NCBI GenBank assembly: GCA_022843325.1
Contig: JALHNV010000018.1
Coordinates: 1-48,891, forward strand
Reading direction: 5' to 3'
Length of the DNA: 48,891 bases
Origin: Pseudolabrys sp.
GTDB taxonomy: Bacteria; Pseudomonadota; Alphaproteobacteria; Rhizobiales; Xanthobacteraceae
Every line of letters begins with the position of its first letter. The first letter of the stretch is position 1. The translations under genes were made by a program, and so were the position numbers. The notes under the pieces were generated by a model. That model worked only from the letters and a program-made list of their open reading frames with translations, did not search any database and was not told where the DNA came from. Shown here one piece after another: positions 26,945 through 35,406 of this stretch.

Positions 26945-27973
26945 ATGAATCTGGACGAATTGAACAAGGTCGCCCGCGCCATGGTGGCGCCCGGCAAGGG
27001 TATTCTTGCCGCCGACGAGTCGACCGGCACCATCAAGAAGCGCTTTGACGCCATCGGCACCGAAAATACCGAGGACAATCGCCGCGACTATCGCGAGATG
27101 ATGTTCCGGACCACCGAGGCGATGAAGAACCACATCTCCGGCGTCATCCTCTATGACGAGACGATCTGGCAGAAGGCCAAGGACGGCACACCGCTGGTCG
27201 ATCTCATCAAGCAGGCCGGCGCCATCCCCGGCATCAAGGTCGACGAAGGCACCAAGCCGCTGCCGAACTGCCCCGGTGAAGTCGTCACCGTCGGCCTCGA
27301 CAAACTCGCCGACCGGCTGCCGAAGTATTACGCCCAGGGCGCGCGCTTCGCGAAGTGGCGCGCGGTGATCGATATCGGCGGCGGCAAGCCGAGCTTTGCC
27401 TGCCTCAGCGCCAATGCGCATGCGCTGGCGCGTTACGCCGCGCTCTGCCAGGACGCGCAGATCGTGCCGATCGTCGAGCCGGAGGTGCTGATGGACGGCG
27501 ACCATGATATCGAGCAGTGCGAGATGGTGACCGAATGGGTGCTGAAGGAAACCTTCCAGCAGCTCTACTACCAGAAGGTCGCGCTGGAAGGCATCGTGCT
27601 CAAGCCGAACATGATTGTGCCGGGCAAGGGCAGCAAGTCACGCGCCAGCGTGCAGGATGTTGCCGAACGCACCGTCAAGGTTTTGAAGAATTGCGTGCCG
27701 GGCGCAGTGCCGGGCATCGCCTTCCTGTCCGGCGGTCAGTCGGACGAGGAAGCCACCGCGCATCTCGATGCCATGAACAAGATCGGCAACCTGCCGTGGG
27801 CGCTCACCTTCTCCTACGGCCGCGCCTTGCAGGCGGCGCCGCAGAAGGCGTGGGGCGGCAAATCGGAGAATTTGGCCGCGGGTCAGAGCGCCTTTACCCA
27901 CCGCGCCAGGATGAACGGGCTGGCGGCCCTCGGCCAGTGGAAAGCCGACCTGGAAAAAAAGAAGGCGGCTTGA
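26945..27973 (+). CDS. Fructose-bisphosphate aldolase, class I
   Basis: Metal-independent aldolase that splits or forms fructose-1,6-bisphosphate through a lysine Schiff base. 342 residues. Characteristic pieces: APGKGILAADESTGTIKKR near the N-terminus, the Schiff-base region LEGIVLKPNMIVPGK, and the phosphate-binding FLSGGQSDEEAT with FSYGRALQ. GAGGGAGAGAACG before the ATG is a strong ribosome site. It is the last gene of the tkt-gap-pgk-fba run and is followed by a terminator. Confidence 0.96.
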   Translation: MNLDELNKVARAMVAPGKGILAADESTGTIKKRFDAIGTENTEDNRRDYREMMFRTTEAMKNHISGVILYDETIWQKAKDGTPLVDLIKQAGAIPGIKVDEGTKPLPNCPGEVVTVGLDKLADRLPKYYAQGARFAKWRAVIDIGGGKPSFACLSANAHALARYAALCQDAQIVPIVEPEVLMDGDHDIEQCEMVTEWVLKETFQQLYYQKVALEGIVLKPNMIVPGKGSKSRASVQDVAERTVKVLKNCVPGAVPGIAFLSGGQSDEEATAHLDAMNKIGNLPWALTFSYGRALQAAPQKAWGGKSENLAAGQSAFTHRARMNGLAALGQWKADLEKKKAA

Positions 27974-28013
27974 TGCCACCTTCGACGTGCGCCATTGCGT
28001 GAAGAGCAAAAGC

Positions 28014-28052
28014 AAAAAAAGGCCGTCCCTTGCGGGGCGGCCTTTTTCTTTC
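28014..28052. terminator. Bidirectional terminator after fba
   Basis: GGCCGTCCC (28021-28029) pairs with GGGGCGGCC (28034-28042) with one G-T pair and a 4-base loop. Seven A precede and a T-rich run follows, so it can end both the plus-strand fba transcript and the minus-strand gene on its right. Confidence 0.88.
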
Positions 28053-28069
28053 GCATTTCGAAAATAGCG

Positions 28070-28359
28070 TTAGCAGTTCGAGCGGGTGACGGTTTTCGAA
28101 CCGGTCAGGCCTTCCTTCTGCACCGTCCGGGTCGAACAATCGCCCGCGATGCCCGAACCGGTCGTCTCGACCGTGGTCTTCTTCTCGGTGCCGAGCAGGC
28201 CACCGCGCTCTTCCTTGACCGTGGTGGTGGTGGATGTCGCCGGGCGTTCGATCACGACGGCGGGCGCCCGCTCTTCCGGATGATGGTGGTCTGCGCATTC
28301 GCCGCCACGGCGCCGAAAGCCGTCGCGGCCAGCGCCAGAGTAATGACATTGAGCTTCAT
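28070..28359 (-). pseudogene. Small exported protein, frameshifted
   Basis: The start is clear: ATG at 28359 with AGGAGG five bases upstream, opening a signal peptide (MKLNVITLALAATAFGAVAA then NAQ). That frame stops after about 35 codons. A second frame overlapping near 28290 carries on with Thr/Lys/Glu-rich sequence (ERPATSTTTTVKEERGG, TGSGIAGDCSTRTVQKEG) to a stop at 28070. The span is one base short of a multiple of three, so restoring one base would give about 96 residues. I do not recognise a function. It may be a real mutation, a sequencing error or, less likely, a programmed -1 shift. Confidence 0.6.
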
Positions 28360-28445
28360 GGTCGCCTCCTGTTAAAAGCCATGCGCGACAACGCATTTCC
28401 CGCAACGATGTTCCTCTGCCTCCCCGTCATTCAAGGACACACACC

Positions 28446-29075
28446 GTGATCGATCTTTACACCTGGACCACGCCGAACGGCCGCAAGGCTTCCATCATGC
28501 TGGAGGAAGTCGGCCTGCCTTACACTGCGCATGCCATCGACATTTCGAAGGATGAACAGTTTGCGCCGGATTTTCTGAAGATCGCGCCGAACAATCGTAT
28601 CCCCGCCATCGTCGACCGCGACACCGGCATGTCGCTGATGGAATCGGGCGCGATCCTGATCTATCTGGCCGACAAGACCGGCAAGCTGCTGCCGAAGTCC
28701 GGCAAGGAGCGCTATCAGGTCATCGAATGGCTGATGTGGCAGATGGGCGGCGCCGGTCCGATGCTCGGTCAGGTGCATCACTTCACGAAATATAATCCGG
28801 GCAAGTCGGCCTACGCCGAGGAGCGTTTCCTCAAGGAAGCGAACCGGCTGTACAAGGTGCTCAACACCCAGCTCGAAGGCCGCGACTTCGTCGCCGGCGA
28901 CTACTCGATCGCCGACATCGCGATCTGGCCGTGGATCTCGCGCTTCGAGTGGCAGACAATCGACCTGAACCAGTACCCCAACGTCAAGCGCTGGTACACG
29001 ACGATCGCAGCACGTCCGGCGGTGCAGCGCGGTTACAAGGTACCGAAGGACATGGGCGCGATCCCGATGCCCTAA
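28446..29075 (+). CDS. Glutathione S-transferase family protein, Nu-class-like
   Basis: Probable glutathione-dependent disulfide reductase similar to YfcG/YghU. 209 residues. The thioredoxin-fold domain begins with the Nu-class pattern YTWTTPNGRKASIMLEEVGLPY-like start and contains PNNRIPAIVD and LMESGAILIYLA. The C-terminal helical domain has GRDFVAGDYSIADIAIWPW. GTG start at 28446 with AAGGA eight bases before. Maleylpyruvate isomerase is a different (zeta) class, so this is not a good candidate for that step. Confidence 0.87.
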   Translation: MIDLYTWTTPNGRKASIMLEEVGLPYTAHAIDISKDEQFAPDFLKIAPNNRIPAIVDRDTGMSLMESGAILIYLADKTGKLLPKSGKERYQVIEWLMWQMGGAGPMLGQVHHFTKYNPGKSAYAEERFLKEANRLYKVLNTQLEGRDFVAGDYSIADIAIWPWISRFEWQTIDLNQYPNVKRWYTTIAARPAVQRGYKVPKDMGAIPMP

Positions 29076-29103
29076 GGCCGCATCGCACCGGTGACGCAAA
29101 AAC

Positions 29104-29134
29104 AAAAAAGCCCCGGCTTGCGCCGGGGCTTTTT
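29104..29134. terminator. Bidirectional terminator between GST and small secreted protein genes
   Basis: AGCCCCGGC (29109-29117) and GCCGGGGCT (29122-29130) are perfect 9-bp arms with a TTGC loop, flanked by an A run on the left and a T run on the right, between convergent genes. Confidence 0.92.
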
Positions 29135-29146
29135 CACTTCAAGCGG

Positions 29147-29467
29147 TTACGGGCAGAACCAGACCGGACCGACCATGATGCAGCCGCGGCGATTCCAATC
29201 GCCCGGACGGCGATCGTACCGGCGATAGCCGCGCGGCGGCGAGCTGTACCGGCGGCCAGCGACGTAACGCTGCGCGCGACGCGGAGCGGCGTGACGGGGC
29301 GGTCCAGCGCGGCGCGGCGTGGCGCGGTGCTGCGGCTGGAAGAACTGGGCCTGAATGACCGGCGACTGAACGCCGGTATGGATGCCCTGAGCCGCGGGAG
29401 CGGCGCTGGCCGGTGACAGGCTGAAAATCGACAAAGCGAGAGCCGAGGCCAATAAACTGAGTTTCAT
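29147..29467 (-). CDS. Small basic exported protein
   Basis: 106 residues, function unknown. ATG at 29467 has AAGGA seven bases upstream. A signal peptide (about 1-23, ending SPASAAPA) precedes a highly basic Arg/Pro/Tyr-rich middle (PRRAQRYVAGRRYSSPPRGY). The conserved-looking C-terminal tail RRGCIMVGPVWFCP holds two cysteines that could form a disulfide. Similar Arg-rich exported proteins ending in a Cys-containing tail are common in Bradyrhizobium relatives; no role is assigned. Confidence 0.7.
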   Translation of the reverse strand: MKLSLLASALALSIFSLSPASAAPAAQGIHTGVQSPVIQAQFFQPQHRATPRRAGPPRHAAPRRAQRYVAGRRYSSPPRGYRRYDRRPGDWNRRGCIMVGPVWFCP

Positions 29468-29745
29468 GGAGTTGTCCTTGGTAAATGGAAGCACGAGTTA
29501 ACCGCCGGATTGGAGTTCGGTTCCCTCGCGCTTGTTGTTAAGTGCCATAGCAGGGCACCCGCTTGTCATTGAACGCTCCAGCTCGCCCAGTCCTGCGCTG
29601 CTGGGAGATCTTCTGGCGATGCGGCGTTTGGTCCGCCCGCGAAAGGTGCTAGCGAGGCTGGAAAAGCGCCTGCGGCGCCTTGGCCGGCCGCTGATTCGTC
29701 GTCCGGTCAATTTTCCGCCCGATTGGGCTAGCATGCGGGGGAACC

Positions 29746-30405
29746 ATGGCATCTCGTCCGAAACAGGCTGAACCGCGACCGGCGCCGCGTCTCTATTTGA
29801 TGACGCCGCGCATCGACGACGTGACCGCATTCATCCCGACACTCGCGGCGGCGCTGGCGGCCGGCGATGTTGCCGCGGTGCTACTGCGCCTGGCCGAGGC
29901 CGATGAGCGCACGTTGATCAATCGCGCCAAGGCGATCGGCGAGACGGTGCAGACCGCCGGGGCCGCTCTCCTGCTCGACGGCGCGGTCGATCTGGTTGCC
30001 CGCGCCGGCGCCGACGGCGCGCACCTGAGCGGCATCGACGATTTTACCGGTGCACTCGAGCGTCTGAAGCCCGAGCGCATCGCCGGTGTCGGCAGTCTCG
30101 TGACACGGCATGATGCGATGACCGCGGCCGAAGCCGGCGCCGATTACCTGATGTTCGGCGACCCCGATCAGCACGGCGAGCGCCCTGACTTCGCCGCCAT
30201 CGCCGAGCGCGTCACCTGGTGGGCCGAAGTGTTCGAGGCACCTTGCGTCGCATACGCCGCATCCATTGCCGAGATCGAACCGCTGGTGACCGGCGGCGCC
30301 GATTTCATCGCGCTCGGCGACTGGGTCTGGGGCGATCCGCAATCAGTCGCCGCCGCCATCGCCGAGGCCGCACAGCATATGCGCCTGCCGGAGACCGCGG
30401 TATGA
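29746..30405 (+). CDS. Thiamine phosphate synthase-like TIM-barrel protein, altered active site
   Basis: 219 residues matching the ThiE/TenI fold by layout: LYLMTPRI, a barrel, ADGAHLSGID, IAGVGSLVTRHDAMTAAEAGADYLMFGDPD. Several catalytic signatures differ from functional ThiE: the usual R-x-K is RLA, the N-D pair is L-L-D, and G-Q-x-D after the His is G-I-D. It may have lost thiamine phosphate synthesis and serve another role, as TenI does. The stop overlaps the next gene as ATGA, so it is translated with the Sel1-repeat protein. Start could also lie a few codons downstream. Confidence 0.7.
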   Translation: MASRPKQAEPRPAPRLYLMTPRIDDVTAFIPTLAAALAAGDVAAVLLRLAEADERTLINRAKAIGETVQTAGAALLLDGAVDLVARAGADGAHLSGIDDFTGALERLKPERIAGVGSLVTRHDAMTAAEAGADYLMFGDPDQHGERPDFAAIAERVTWWAEVFEAPCVAYAASIAEIEPLVTGGADFIALGDWVWGDPQSVAAAIAEAAQHMRLPETAV

Positions 30406-31391
30406 GGCATGCGGCGCGCGTCCTGCTGACCGCTCTCGCGGTCGCCGCCTTCGGCACCGGGGCGTTCGCGCAGCAGCGCCCGCCGTTACCGAAGAGTGCG
30501 CCGCCTCCACCGCCGGCCGAAGCCGCGCCGCCGTCGATCGACCCCAATGCCGATCTGGCCTTCGGCGCCTACCAGCGCGGCTACTATCTGACGGCCTTCA
30601 AGGAGGCCTCCCGGCGCGCCGAGCAGAACGACACCGACGCCATGACCCTGCTCGGCGAGCTTTACGCGCAGGGGCTGGGAGTCGGCCGGGACGATGCCAA
30701 GGCCGCGGAGTGGTACCAGCGCGCCGCCGCCAATGGCGGCCGCGACGCCATGTTCGCGCTGGCGATGTTCAACTTCCAGGGCCGCACCGGACCGCGCAAC
30801 AGCGAGGAGGCCGCCCGCCTGATGGCCGCCGCAGCCAAGCTCGGCCATGCCGCCGCCGCCTACAATCTCGGCCTGCTGTATCTCGAGGGCCAGCAGTTCC
30901 CGCAGGACTTCGCCCGTGCCGCTGAGCTGTTCAGAGCCGCCGCCGACGCCGGCAATCAGGAGGCGCAATACGCGCTCGGCACCCTGTACAAGGAAGGCCG
31001 TGGCGTGCCCAGGGACGCGACCCAGGCCATGGCCCTGATGGAGAAGGCCGCAATCGCCGGCAATCTGGACGCCATGGTCGAATTCGCTATCGCCCGCTTC
31101 AACGGTGACGGCACCGCCAAGGACGAATCCGCCGCCGCTCAGCTCTTTCTGCGGGCTGCCCGCCTTGGCAGCCCGATCGCGCAGAACCGGCTGGCGCGGA
31201 TATTGATGGCCGGCCGCGGCATGCCCGCCGACGCCGCCGAGGCGGTCAAATGGCACTTCATTGCCCGTGCGGCCGGCGCCGGCGACCCGCAGTTGGAGGC
31301 CTTTGCCACCCAGCAGCCGGAAGCGGTGCGGGAGGCCGCCGAGGCCGCCGTCACGAAATGGCAGTCGACCGCGCAGTCGATGCAGCCTTGA
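30402..31391 (+). CDS. Exported Sel1-repeat (TPR-like) protein
   Basis: 329 residues. A signal peptide of about 24 residues ends GAFAQ, followed by a Pro/Ala linker and then about six Sel1-like repeats between 65 and 300 (for example LGELYAQGLGVGRDDAKAAE, LGTLYKEGRGVPRDATQAMA, LARILMAGRGMPADAAEAV). Such proteins act as periplasmic scaffolds; the partner is not known. The ATG overlaps the stop of the ThiE-like gene. Confidence 0.85.
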   Translation: MRHAARVLLTALAVAAFGTGAFAQQRPPLPKSAPPPPPAEAAPPSIDPNADLAFGAYQRGYYLTAFKEASRRAEQNDTDAMTLLGELYAQGLGVGRDDAKAAEWYQRAAANGGRDAMFALAMFNFQGRTGPRNSEEAARLMAAAAKLGHAAAAYNLGLLYLEGQQFPQDFARAAELFRAAADAGNQEAQYALGTLYKEGRGVPRDATQAMALMEKAAIAGNLDAMVEFAIARFNGDGTAKDESAAAQLFLRAARLGSPIAQNRLARILMAGRGMPADAAEAVKWHFIARAAGAGDPQLEAFATQQPEAVREAAEAAVTKWQSTAQSMQP

Positions 31392-31425
31392 CGGCACGGC
31401 CCGGCACGGGCAGACCCCACGCTCC

Positions 31426-32223
31426 ATGCAACACTCCGCCCTCCTCAATGTGATGATTGCCGCCGCCCGCAAGGCTGCGCGCGCGCTCAAACGCGATTTC
31501 GGCGAACTGGAGAAACTCCAGGTCTCGCTCAAGGGCCCGGCCAATTTCGTGTCCTCCGCCGACAAGCGCGCCGAGGAGACGATCTATGCCGAACTGTCCC
31601 GCGCCCGCCCCGGCTATGGTTTCCTCGGCGAGGAGGGCGGCAAGCGCGAAGGCGCCGACGGCAGCCACACCTGGATCGTCGACCCGCTCGACGGCACCAC
31701 CAATTTCCTGCACGGCATTCCGCAATTCGCCATCTCGATCGCGCTCGCGCGCGAGGGCGCCGTGGTGGCCGGACTGATCTACAACCCGGCGATCGAGGAG
31801 CTTTTCGTCGCTGAAAAGGGCAAAGGTGCCTTCCTCAACGAGCAGCGCATCCGCGTTGCCGGCCGCAAGCATCTTGCCGAGTCGGTCATCGCCTGCGGTT
31901 TGCCGCATATCGGCCGCGGCAATCTCCCGCTGGCGCGCAAGGAAACCGGGGCTATCCAGGAAAGAGTCGCCGGGCTGCGCCGTTTCGGGGCCGCGGCGCT
32001 CGATCTGGCCTGGGTCGCGGCCGGCCGCCTCGATGGTTACTGGGAACGCGACATCAAGCCCTGGGACATGGCCGCCGGACTGATCCTGGTGCGCGAGGCC
32101 GGAGGCTATGTCAGCGACGCTGACGGCGGCGAGGATCCCTTGGCCACCGGCAATATCACCGCTGGCAATGAGGCAATTCTCAAGGAATTGCTTAAGGTCC
32201 TCAAGGACGCAGGCAAGTCCTGA
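31426..32223 (+). CDS. Inositol monophosphatase family protein
   Basis: Mg-dependent, Li-sensitive-type phosphatase (SuhB/IMPase). 265 residues. Metal ligands are complete: GEEGG near 70, WIVDPLDGTTNFLHG at about 84-98, and WDMAAGLILVREAGG near 215. ATG at 31426 gives the usual N-terminus (MQHSALLNVMIAAARKAAR). The substrate could be inositol phosphate, another sugar phosphate, or a role in RNA metabolism as for SuhB. It lies 34 bp after the Sel1 gene. Confidence 0.92.
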   Translation: MQHSALLNVMIAAARKAARALKRDFGELEKLQVSLKGPANFVSSADKRAEETIYAELSRARPGYGFLGEEGGKREGADGSHTWIVDPLDGTTNFLHGIPQFAISIALAREGAVVAGLIYNPAIEELFVAEKGKGAFLNEQRIRVAGRKHLAESVIACGLPHIGRGNLPLARKETGAIQERVAGLRRFGAAALDLAWVAAGRLDGYWERDIKPWDMAAGLILVREAGGYVSDADGGEDPLATGNITAGNEAILKELLKVLKDAGKS

Positions 32224-32259
32224 CAAAGACGCGCTTCGACGCGGCAGTGGTGTTGGCGC

Positions 32260-32742
32260 TCACCACTCCTCGACCGGCGGCTTGCTCTCGAGCACCTCGG
32301 CGATACGGGCGCGGGTCGCACGCGTGGTGTCGTCCGGCAGCGCATCGGCCGCAAAGAATCCGTGCGCAACGATTTCATAATTCGGCGCCGGCATCCCGTC
32401 CTGGCTGAAGTCGCGCACCACATAGACCGCAACGTGGTCGCGGCGTGACACCCGCGCATTGAAGAAGATGCCGTGCAGCCGCGGCGGGCCGGTCAGCACG
32501 ATATTGCCTTCCTCGGCCAGTTCGCGCTCGAGCGCGGTGCGTATGGTTTCGCCGGTCTCGACGCCGCCCCCCGGCAGATGCCAGCCGTCGACGTAGGAGT
32601 GCTTGATCAGAAACACGCGGCCGTCGCCGTCGATCACGACGGCACGCGCGCCCAGCGTCGCCCCGCGGGCGAAGCGCCAGTAGAAATGGAAGGCCGGCCG
32701 GACCAGGGGCTCGATCATGCGGCGGAGGGGGTGCAACGGCAT
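32260..32742 (-). CDS. Nudix hydrolase
   Basis: 160 residues. The Nudix box is intact: GGGVETGETIRTALERELAEEGNI (as GX5EX7REUXEEXGU), following HLPGG and the strand RVFLIKHSYVDGW. The substrate is a nucleoside diphosphate linked to another group, not identifiable here. It is divergent from mbfA, and their shared 132-bp upstream region contains the Irr-type box. Confidence 0.9.
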   Translation of the reverse strand: MPLHPLRRMIEPLVRPAFHFYWRFARGATLGARAVVIDGDGRVFLIKHSYVDGWHLPGGGVETGETIRTALERELAEEGNIVLTGPPRLHGIFFNARVSRRDHVAVYVVRDFSQDGMPAPNYEIVAHGFFAADALPDDTTRATRARIAEVLESKPPVEEW

Positions 32743-32815
32743 GCCAACCCTTAGCCCGCCGCGAACGGCCTGTCAGGCCACCGGAATTCCCTTTCCAGCT
32801 TTTCGCACTTCCTTG

Positions 32816-32832
32816 TTTAGAACAATTCTAAT
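32816..32832. promoter_or_regulatory. Irr-type iron control element (ICE box) before mbfA
   Basis: TTTAGAACAATTCTAAT matches the published Irr box consensus TTTAGAA-N3-TTCTAAA at all but the last base. It lies 43-59 bp before the mbfA start, overlapping an AT-rich stretch that would hold the promoter. Irr is known to repress mbfA in Rhizobiales when iron is low. Confidence 0.85.
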
Positions 32833-32874
32833 ATAAGAATTCTTGTCCCTTCGGCCATCACAAAAGGGCCTGCC

Positions 32875-33834
32875 GTGAAGCGATTTTCCGACCTCAGCGA
32901 GCAGGAAGTGCTCGCCCTTGCCATCACCAACGAGGAAGAAGACAGCCGCATTTATCGTGGCTTCGCCCAGGGCCTGCGGCAGACGTTTCCAGCATCGGCC
33001 AAAGTGTTCGACGAGATGGCCGAGGAGGAAGTGCAGCATCGCACCTGGCTGTTCGACCTCTACCGCCGGAAGTTCGGCGACTACCTGCCGCTGATCCGCC
33101 GCCAGGACGTCAAGGGCTTCATGCAGACCAGGCAGCCGCTGTGGCTGATGCACCCGCTCGCGCTCGACGAGGTCCGCAAATTCGCCGAGACCATGGAATT
33201 CGAGGCTGAGCGCTTCTACCGAAAGGCGGCCGAGACCTCGCGCGACGCCTCGGTGCGGCAACTGCTGATTCAACTGGCCGAAGCCGAGGCCGGCCACGAA
33301 ACGCTGGCGCAGAAGCTCTCCCAGACCATCCTGACCAAAGGCGCGCGCGAGAAAGAGGACGAGACCGCGCGGCGCATGTTCCTGCTGCAATACGTCCAGC
33401 CCGGGCTGGTCGGACTCATGGACGGCTCGGTGTCGACGCTGGCGCCGTTGTTCGCGGCCGCCTTTGCCACCCACAGCACCTGGGAGACATTTCTGGTCGG
33501 CATGGCGGCTTCGGTCGGCGCCGGAATTTCGATGGGCTTTGCCGAGGCGCTGTCCGACGACGGTTCGCTGACCGGGCGCGGCACGCCTTGGCTGCGCGGC
33601 ACCGTCAGCGGCGTCATGACCACGCTCGGCGGCGTCGGCCACACCTTACCCTATTTGATTCCCGACTTCTGGGCCGCCACCGTCGTCGCCATCATGGTGG
33701 TGGTCGTGGAACTCGCGGTCATTTCCTACATCCGCTACCGCTACATGGACACGCCGTTCCTGCAGGCAGCGTTCCAGATCGTGGTCGGCGGCACGCTGGT
33801 GTTCATCGCCGGCATATTGATCGGAAGCGCATAG
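32875..33834 (+). CDS. mbfA: Membrane-bound ferritin MbfA (rubrerythrin-VIT1 fusion)
   Basis: Iron exporter that protects against peroxide and iron overload. 319 residues. The N-terminal rubrerythrin-like di-iron domain (about 1-155) carries Glu/His ligands in NEEEDSRIYRG, EEEVQHR, EFEAERFYRKAA and AEAEAGHE. The C-terminal VIT1 domain (about 165-319) has several membrane helices, starting LVGLMDGSVSTLAPLFAAAFA. GTG start at 32875 with AAGGG upstream. Regulation by Irr is indicated by the box at 32816-32832. Confidence 0.93.
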   Translation: MKRFSDLSEQEVLALAITNEEEDSRIYRGFAQGLRQTFPASAKVFDEMAEEEVQHRTWLFDLYRRKFGDYLPLIRRQDVKGFMQTRQPLWLMHPLALDEVRKFAETMEFEAERFYRKAAETSRDASVRQLLIQLAEAEAGHETLAQKLSQTILTKGAREKEDETARRMFLLQYVQPGLVGLMDGSVSTLAPLFAAAFATHSTWETFLVGMAASVGAGISMGFAEALSDDGSLTGRGTPWLRGTVSGVMTTLGGVGHTLPYLIPDFWAATVVAIMVVVVELAVISYIRYRYMDTPFLQAAFQIVVGGTLVFIAGILIGSA

Positions 33835-33851
33835 CGGGTTACCCCCCGCGG

Positions 33852-34736
33852 ATGTTCACCCTCGCCCACCTGTCCGACCCCCATATCGGCCCCCTGCCCA
33901 AACCGCGCTGGACCGACCTGATCGGCAAGCGCGTCACCGGCTATCTGAACTGGCAGCGCAAGCGGCGTTTCATCCACGAACCGGCGGTGCTGGCGGCGAT
34001 CACCGAAGACGTGGTGCAGCAGGCGCCGAACCACGTCGCCGTCACCGGCGACCTGGTCAATATCGGGCTGGCGCCGGAATACCCACAGGCCCGCGACTGG
34101 CTGGAATATCTCGGTAACGTCCGTGACGTCAGCGTGGTCCCCGGCAATCACGACATCTATGTGCGCGCGGCCGCCGCATTCGCCGGGCGCCAGTGGGGCG
34201 CCTATATGAGCGACGACGCGGGCGTGGCTGGATTCCCCTATGTGCGACGGCGCGGCCCCATTGCGCTGATCGGCCTCTGTTCGGGCGTGCCGACCGCACC
34301 CTTCCTTGCCACCGGCTGGATCGGCACCAAACAGCTCACCGAGTTCGCCGCCGTGCTCAACCAGCTCAAGGACGAAAGCCTGTTTCGCGTGGTGCTGATC
34401 CATCACCCTCCGGTGAGCCGGACGGCGCGTCACAAGCATCTTCTCGACGTCCCGGTCCTGCTGCGAGTGCTGGCCGGGCTTGGCGCCGATCTGGTGCTGC
34501 ACGGCCATGACCATGAGCACATGATCAACTGGCTTAACGGTCCGAACGGCAGCCGTATTCCCGCTGTCGGCGTGCCGTCGGCCTCGGCGGTGCCGGGTCG
34601 TGACAAGGATCCGGCCGCCTATCATCTCTACGCAATCGACGGGAAAAAGGGCGCGTGGCGCTGCGAACTGATCGCACGCGCGATGGGCGCCGACGGGCGG
34701 ATTACCGAGCAGAAACGGATGGTGCTGGAGGAGTAG
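33852..34736 (+). CDS. Calcineurin-like metallophosphoesterase
   Basis: 294 residues with the complete two-metal motif series: HLSDPHIG at 6-13, VTGDLVN, VPGNHDIY, VLIHHPPV and LVLHGHDHEHM. The substrate is unknown; relatives act on cyclic nucleotides, phospholipid headgroups or UDP-sugars. It follows mbfA by 17 bp without a visible terminator, so it may be cotranscribed and therefore also under Irr control. Confidence 0.88.
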   Translation: MFTLAHLSDPHIGPLPKPRWTDLIGKRVTGYLNWQRKRRFIHEPAVLAAITEDVVQQAPNHVAVTGDLVNIGLAPEYPQARDWLEYLGNVRDVSVVPGNHDIYVRAAAAFAGRQWGAYMSDDAGVAGFPYVRRRGPIALIGLCSGVPTAPFLATGWIGTKQLTEFAAVLNQLKDESLFRVVLIHHPPVSRTARHKHLLDVPVLLRVLAGLGADLVLHGHDHEHMINWLNGPNGSRIPAVGVPSASAVPGRDKDPAAYHLYAIDGKKGAWRCELIARAMGADGRITEQKRMVLEE

Positions 34737-34742
34737 GCGGCG

Positions 34743-35315
34743 TTATGGCCAGGGGGCGTTCAGCAGCGCAAGCGCAACCAGCGCGCCGATGCCGACGACC
34801 AGGCCCAGGAAAAAGCTGCGCAACGCGCGAACACGGCCACGCCGCTGCTCCTGCTGCACCATCTTCTGCGCCGTGCCGTAACCGACCGCGGCGTCATCGG
34901 CCAGCGCGCGCTCCCGCTCGACCAGCCGGCGCGCGACATAGCGCGTCACGGCCTGCACCATCTCCGGGACCTCGTAGGTCTCCGCCAGGACGGTGCGGCC
35001 GTAGCGGGTATCCTGCACGAAACGGTACTGCCGCTTGTCGCGGCCCATCTCGATATGGGCGATGGCGTCGATCCACAGCCGCGGCACGTCGCCCCGGCTG
35101 AGGCCACGGTCGAACAAGTCGATCTCGGCGGGAATTTCCTTGAAGCGCGGATCAAGCGCTTCGTTCAGCAGATCGAGCCGCGCCACGTCGGCGTCGCGCA
35201 GATCGACCACCACGCCGGTGCGCTCGGCCGCCTCGATGCGCGCGTCGCGCACGGCATCCTTCAGCGCACTGGGCGCCTCGACAGCATCGGTCTTCTGGGT
35301 GCCACGTCCGAACAT
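34743..35315 (-). CDS. Conserved protein with C-terminal membrane anchor
   Basis: 190 residues; I do not recognise a named family. The soluble part is alpha/beta-like with conserved-looking segments (DPRFKEIPAEIDLFDRGLSR, GRDKRQYRFVQDTRYGRTVL). A single C-terminal hydrophobic helix (FFLGLVVGIGALVALALL, about 168-185) suggests a tail-anchored inner-membrane protein facing the cytoplasm. It converges on the metallophosphoesterase gene with 6 bp between stops. Confidence 0.72.
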   Translation of the reverse strand: MFGRGTQKTDAVEAPSALKDAVRDARIEAAERTGVVVDLRDADVARLDLLNEALDPRFKEIPAEIDLFDRGLSRGDVPRLWIDAIAHIEMGRDKRQYRFVQDTRYGRTVLAETYEVPEMVQAVTRYVARRLVERERALADDAAVGYGTAQKMVQQEQRRGRVRALRSFFLGLVVGIGALVALALLNAPWP

Positions 35316-35406
35316 TGGTTAATTTTAGCAAGCCCGGGAGCGCGCGCAAAGGGAAAAAGCGTGGGTTTTCAAAGTCATTTATGGTTAACAACGTGGCAGT
35401 TTGGAA

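Noticed and set aside
28446-29075. GST-family gene as the missing maleylpyruvate isomerase
   Set aside because: The N-terminal TTPNGRK pattern is Nu-class rather than zeta-class, and the gene is 9 kb from the dioxygenase.
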